DNA of 23,245 bases from an uncultured Blautia sp. (GTDB lineage Bacteria; Bacillota; Clostridia; Lachnospirales; Lachnospiraceae): contig NZ_CAKRNY010000053.1 in assembly GCF_934371575.1 (NCBI RefSeq), positions 1 to 23,245 on the forward strand, given 5' to 3'. A program made the translations under genes and the position numbers. The notes under the pieces were generated by a model. That model was not told the DNA's origin. It worked only from the letters and a program-made list of their open reading frames with translations, and did not search any database. Below, piece after piece: positions 20,775-23,245 of this stretch. Numbering within the stretch: position 1 is the first letter of the stretch; the number at the start of each line of letters is the position of its first letter.

Positions 20775-23245
20775 ATGATTGACAAACAGTTTGACAAAGA
20801 AACCTTCAAGAAAAGTGTAAAAGACAACGTTAAGTTTCTTTACCGCAGAAAGCTTGAAGAGGCAACTCAGGAGCAGCTTTTCCAGGCAGTAAGCTACACA
20901 GTGAAGGATGTAATCATCGATAACTGGCTTGATACACAGAATGCTTATGAAGAGCAGGATCCGAAAATCGTATATTATATGTCCATGGAGTTTCTTATGG
21001 GACGTGCCCTTGGAAACAACCTTTTAAACCTTGGCGCATACGGTGAAGTGAAAGAAGCTCTTGAAGAGCTTGGAATCGACATCAATGCACTTGAGGATCA
21101 GGAGCCGGATCCGGCACTTGGAAACGGCGGTCTTGGAAGACTTGCAGCATGCTTCCTTGATTCCCTTGCTACACTTGGATACAGTGCATATGGCTGCGGA
21201 ATCCGTTACCGTTATGGTATGTTCAAACAGGAAATCAGAGACGGATACCAGGTTGAAGTACCGGATGCATGGCTTGAGGAAGGCTATCCATTTGAGCTCC
21301 GTCGTCCGGAGTATGCAAAAGAGGTACACTTCGGCGGATATGTAAGAGTTGAATATGACCAGGCAACCGGCCAGAACAAATTCATCCATGAAGGATACCA
21401 GGCAGTAAAGGCTATCCCATACGATATGCCAATCGTTGGATACGAGAACAATGTAGTAAATACACTTCGTATCTGGGATGCAGCTGCTATCGAAGAATTT
21501 GGATTTGATTCCTTTGACAAAGGTGATTACAAGAAAGCCGTTGAGCAGGAGAACCTTGCAAAGGATATCGTAAACGTTCTTTATCCGAACGACAATAAAA
21601 TGTCCGGTAAAGAGCTTCGTCTGAAACAGCAGTACTTCTTCGTATCTGCAAGTATTCAGGCTGCAATCGAGAAATATAAGAAAACACATGATGATATCAA
21701 GAAGCTCCACGAGAAAGTCGTATTCCAGATGAATGATACTCATCCGACTATGGCTGTTGCAGAGCTTATGCGTCTCCTTATGGATCAGGAAGGTCTTGGC
21801 TGGGATGATGCATGGGCTGTAACTACCAAATGTGTTGCTTACACCAACCATACCATTATGGCTGAGGCTCTTGAGAAATGGCCGATCGAGCTGTTCTCCA
21901 GACTTCTTCCACGTGTATATCAGATCATCGAAGAGATCAACCGTCGTTTCATCATCGAAGTACAGAATAAATATCCTGGAAACTATGAGAAGATCAAAAA
22001 GATGGCAATCATTTATGACGGACAGGTTAAGATGGCTCACCTTGCAATCGTTGCAGGCTTCTCTGTAAATGGTGTTGCAAGACTTCATACAGAAATCCTG
22101 AAGAATCAGGAGTTAAAAGATTTCTATGAGATGATGCCTGAGAAATTTAATAACAAAACCAACGGTATCACTCAGAGACGTTTCCTTCTTCACGGAAACC
22201 AGAATCTTGCTGCATGGATCACAGACCATATTGGACCAGACTGGATCACAGATCTTTCCCAGATCGGCAAGCTGAAAGTATACGCTGATGATGAGAAAGC
22301 ACTTCAGGAGTTTATGAACATTAAATTCCAGAACAAACAGCGTCTTGCGAAATATATTCTGGAGCACAATGGTGTTGAAGTTGATCCTCACTCCATTTTC
22401 GATGTGCAGGTTAAGAGACTTCATGAGTATAAGAGACAGCTTCTCAATATCCTTCATGTAATCTATCTGTACAACCAGATTAAATTACATCCGGAGATGG
22501 AATTCTATCCAAGAACCTTCATCTTTGGTGCAAAAGCTTCTGCAGCATATGCGCGTGCGAAAAAGATCATCAAACTGATCAACTGCGTAGCAGATGTTGT
22601 AAACAACGATCCATCAATTGGCGGCAAGATCAAAGTTGTATTTATCGAGAACTACAGAGTATCTAATGCTGAGATGATCTTTGCAGCAGCAGATGTTTCC
22701 GAGCAGATTTCTACTGCAAGTAAAGAGGCTTCCGGTACAGGTAACATGAAGTTCATGCTGAATGGTGCTCCTACACTTGGAACCATGGACGGTGCAAACG
22801 TAGAGATCGTTGAGGAAGTTGGTCAGGAGAACGCATTCATCTTCGGTATGAGCGCTGACCAGATCATTAACTATGAGAACCATGGCGGATACGATCCAGA
22901 CTTTATCTACAACACAGATGCTGAGATCCGTCAGGTACTGATGCAGCTGATCAATGGAACCTTCTCCAGCGATACAGAGCTGTTCAGAGATATCTATGAT
23001 TCTCTTCTGAACACTAAGAACTGCTCCAGAGCAGACCAGTATTTCATTCTCGGAGACTTCAGATCCTATGCTGAGGCTCAGAAGAGAGTGGAGGCAGCTT
23101 ACAAGGATGAGAAGAAGTGGGCGAAGATGGCACTTCTGAACACTGCATGCAGTGGTAAATTCTCCTCTGACAGAACCATCCAGGAGTATGTAGATGATAT
23201 CTGGCATCTGGATAAGGTTACTGTAACCAAGAGCGAGGCTGCTGA
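20775..23245 (+). CDS. glgP: Glycogen/alpha-glucan phosphorylase (3' end outside window)
   Basis: A GT35 PLP enzyme releasing glucose-1-phosphate from alpha-1,4-glucan. The frame is open for 823 codons from ATG 20775 to the window edge with no stop, so only a short C-terminal end can be missing, given family lengths of about 800-830. Visible signatures are YYMSMEFLMGRALGNNL near the N-terminus, DPALGNGGLGRLAACFLDS, QMNDTHPTMAV, NKTNGITQRR, VKRLHEYKRQLLN, and the PLP site SGTGNMKFMLNGA with Lys659. GGAGG at about 20763-20767 precedes the ATG. Codon use is strongly biased, as in ileS, which suggests high expression. No convincing promoter lies in 20664-20774, so co-transcription with ileS is possible. 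Confidence 0.95.
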   Translation, partial: MIDKQFDKETFKKSVKDNVKFLYRRKLEEATQEQLFQAVSYTVKDVIIDNWLDTQNAYEEQDPKIVYYMSMEFLMGRALGNNLLNLGAYGEVKEALEELGIDINALEDQEPDPALGNGGLGRLAACFLDSLATLGYSAYGCGIRYRYGMFKQEIRDGYQVEVPDAWLEEGYPFELRRPEYAKEVHFGGYVRVEYDQATGQNKFIHEGYQAVKAIPYDMPIVGYENNVVNTLRIWDAAAIEEFGFDSFDKGDYKKAVEQENLAKDIVNVLYPNDNKMSGKELRLKQQYFFVSASIQAAIEKYKKTHDDIKKLHEKVVFQMNDTHPTMAVAELMRLLMDQEGLGWDDAWAVTTKCVAYTNHTIMAEALEKWPIELFSRLLPRVYQIIEEINRRFIIEVQNKYPGNYEKIKKMAIIYDGQVKMAHLAIVAGFSVNGVARLHTEILKNQELKDFYEMMPEKFNNKTNGITQRRFLLHGNQNLAAWITDHIGPDWITDLSQIGKLKVYADDEKALQEFMNIKFQNKQRLAKYILEHNGVEVDPHSIFDVQVKRLHEYKRQLLNILHVIYLYNQIKLHPEMEFYPRTFIFGAKASAAYARAKKIIKLINCVADVVNNDPSIGGKIKVVFIENYRVSNAEMIFAAADVSEQISTASKEASGTGNMKFMLNGAPTLGTMDGANVEIVEEVGQENAFIFGMSADQIINYENHGGYDPDFIYNTDAEIRQVLMQLINGTFSSDTELFRDIYDSLLNTKNCSRADQYFILGDFRSYAEAQKRVEAAYKDEKKWAKMALLNTACSGKFSSDRTIQEYVDDIWHLDKVTVTKSEAA

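Noticed and set aside
21024..22088. 354-codon minus-strand open frame inside glycogen phosphorylase
   Set aside because: Antisense to conserved glgP motifs, Cys/Ile/Phe-rich translation without family similarity, same codon-bias artefact.

Overview
The window looks like chromosomal DNA of a low-to-mid GC Gram-positive gut anaerobe, most likely Lachnospiraceae (Blautia-like). This rests on AGGAGG ribosome sites, sigma-A type promoters, a tRNA-Ile T-box, a CIRCE/HrcA-type operator on hsp20, a two-gene SUF-like Fe-S system, a RACo-like/DUF2284 pair as in acetogens, and plant-polysaccharide glycosidases. The genus is an inference; no rRNA or tRNA gene is present.

Layout. 1-2757: the 3' end of a GH43-type beta-xylosidase, a terminator, then a DUF5060/DUF4038/DUF5605-type glycosidase. 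2820-5589: a MATE transporter behind a promoter and a leader with three hairpins, followed closely by a MYG1-family gene with an unexplained C-terminal extension. 5583-5687: a decayed minus-strand fragment resembling a UPF0251/DUF134 DNA-binding protein. 5792-7604: a promoter overlapped by a perfect dyad, then overlapping sufC-like and sufB/D-like genes and a strong terminator. 7648-7778: a cluster of palindromes. 7868-10187: a RACo-like ferredoxin/ASKHA ATPase and a DUF2284 protein. 10295-10996: a tandem 15-bp repeat, a CIRCE-like operator, hsp20 and its terminator. 11067-13147: an uncharacterised TIM-barrel-like protein overlapping a YqeG-HAD/VanW fusion. 13158-14176: a promoter and a DEDDh exonuclease with a C-terminal Cys/His site. 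14276-15559: a secreted Ig-like (Big2-type) protein, convergent with a D-Ala-D-Ala carboxypeptidase (15631-16896, minus strand) across a shared terminator. 16929-17510: a hairpin cluster, a consensus promoter and the T-box leader. 17511-20663: ileS. 20775 to the end: glycogen phosphorylase, cut by the window edge.

Most of the window is housekeeping and carbohydrate metabolism. I see no CRISPR array, prophage, integrase or transposase, and no obvious defence system. The less ordinary elements are the HAD-VanW fusion with a possible internal start, the minimal SufC/SufB-D pair with a Cys tail and a dyad on its promoter, the MYG1 extension, the UPF0251 relic, the hairpin clusters that share a short core, and a duplicated specifier-region octamer in the ileS T-box.
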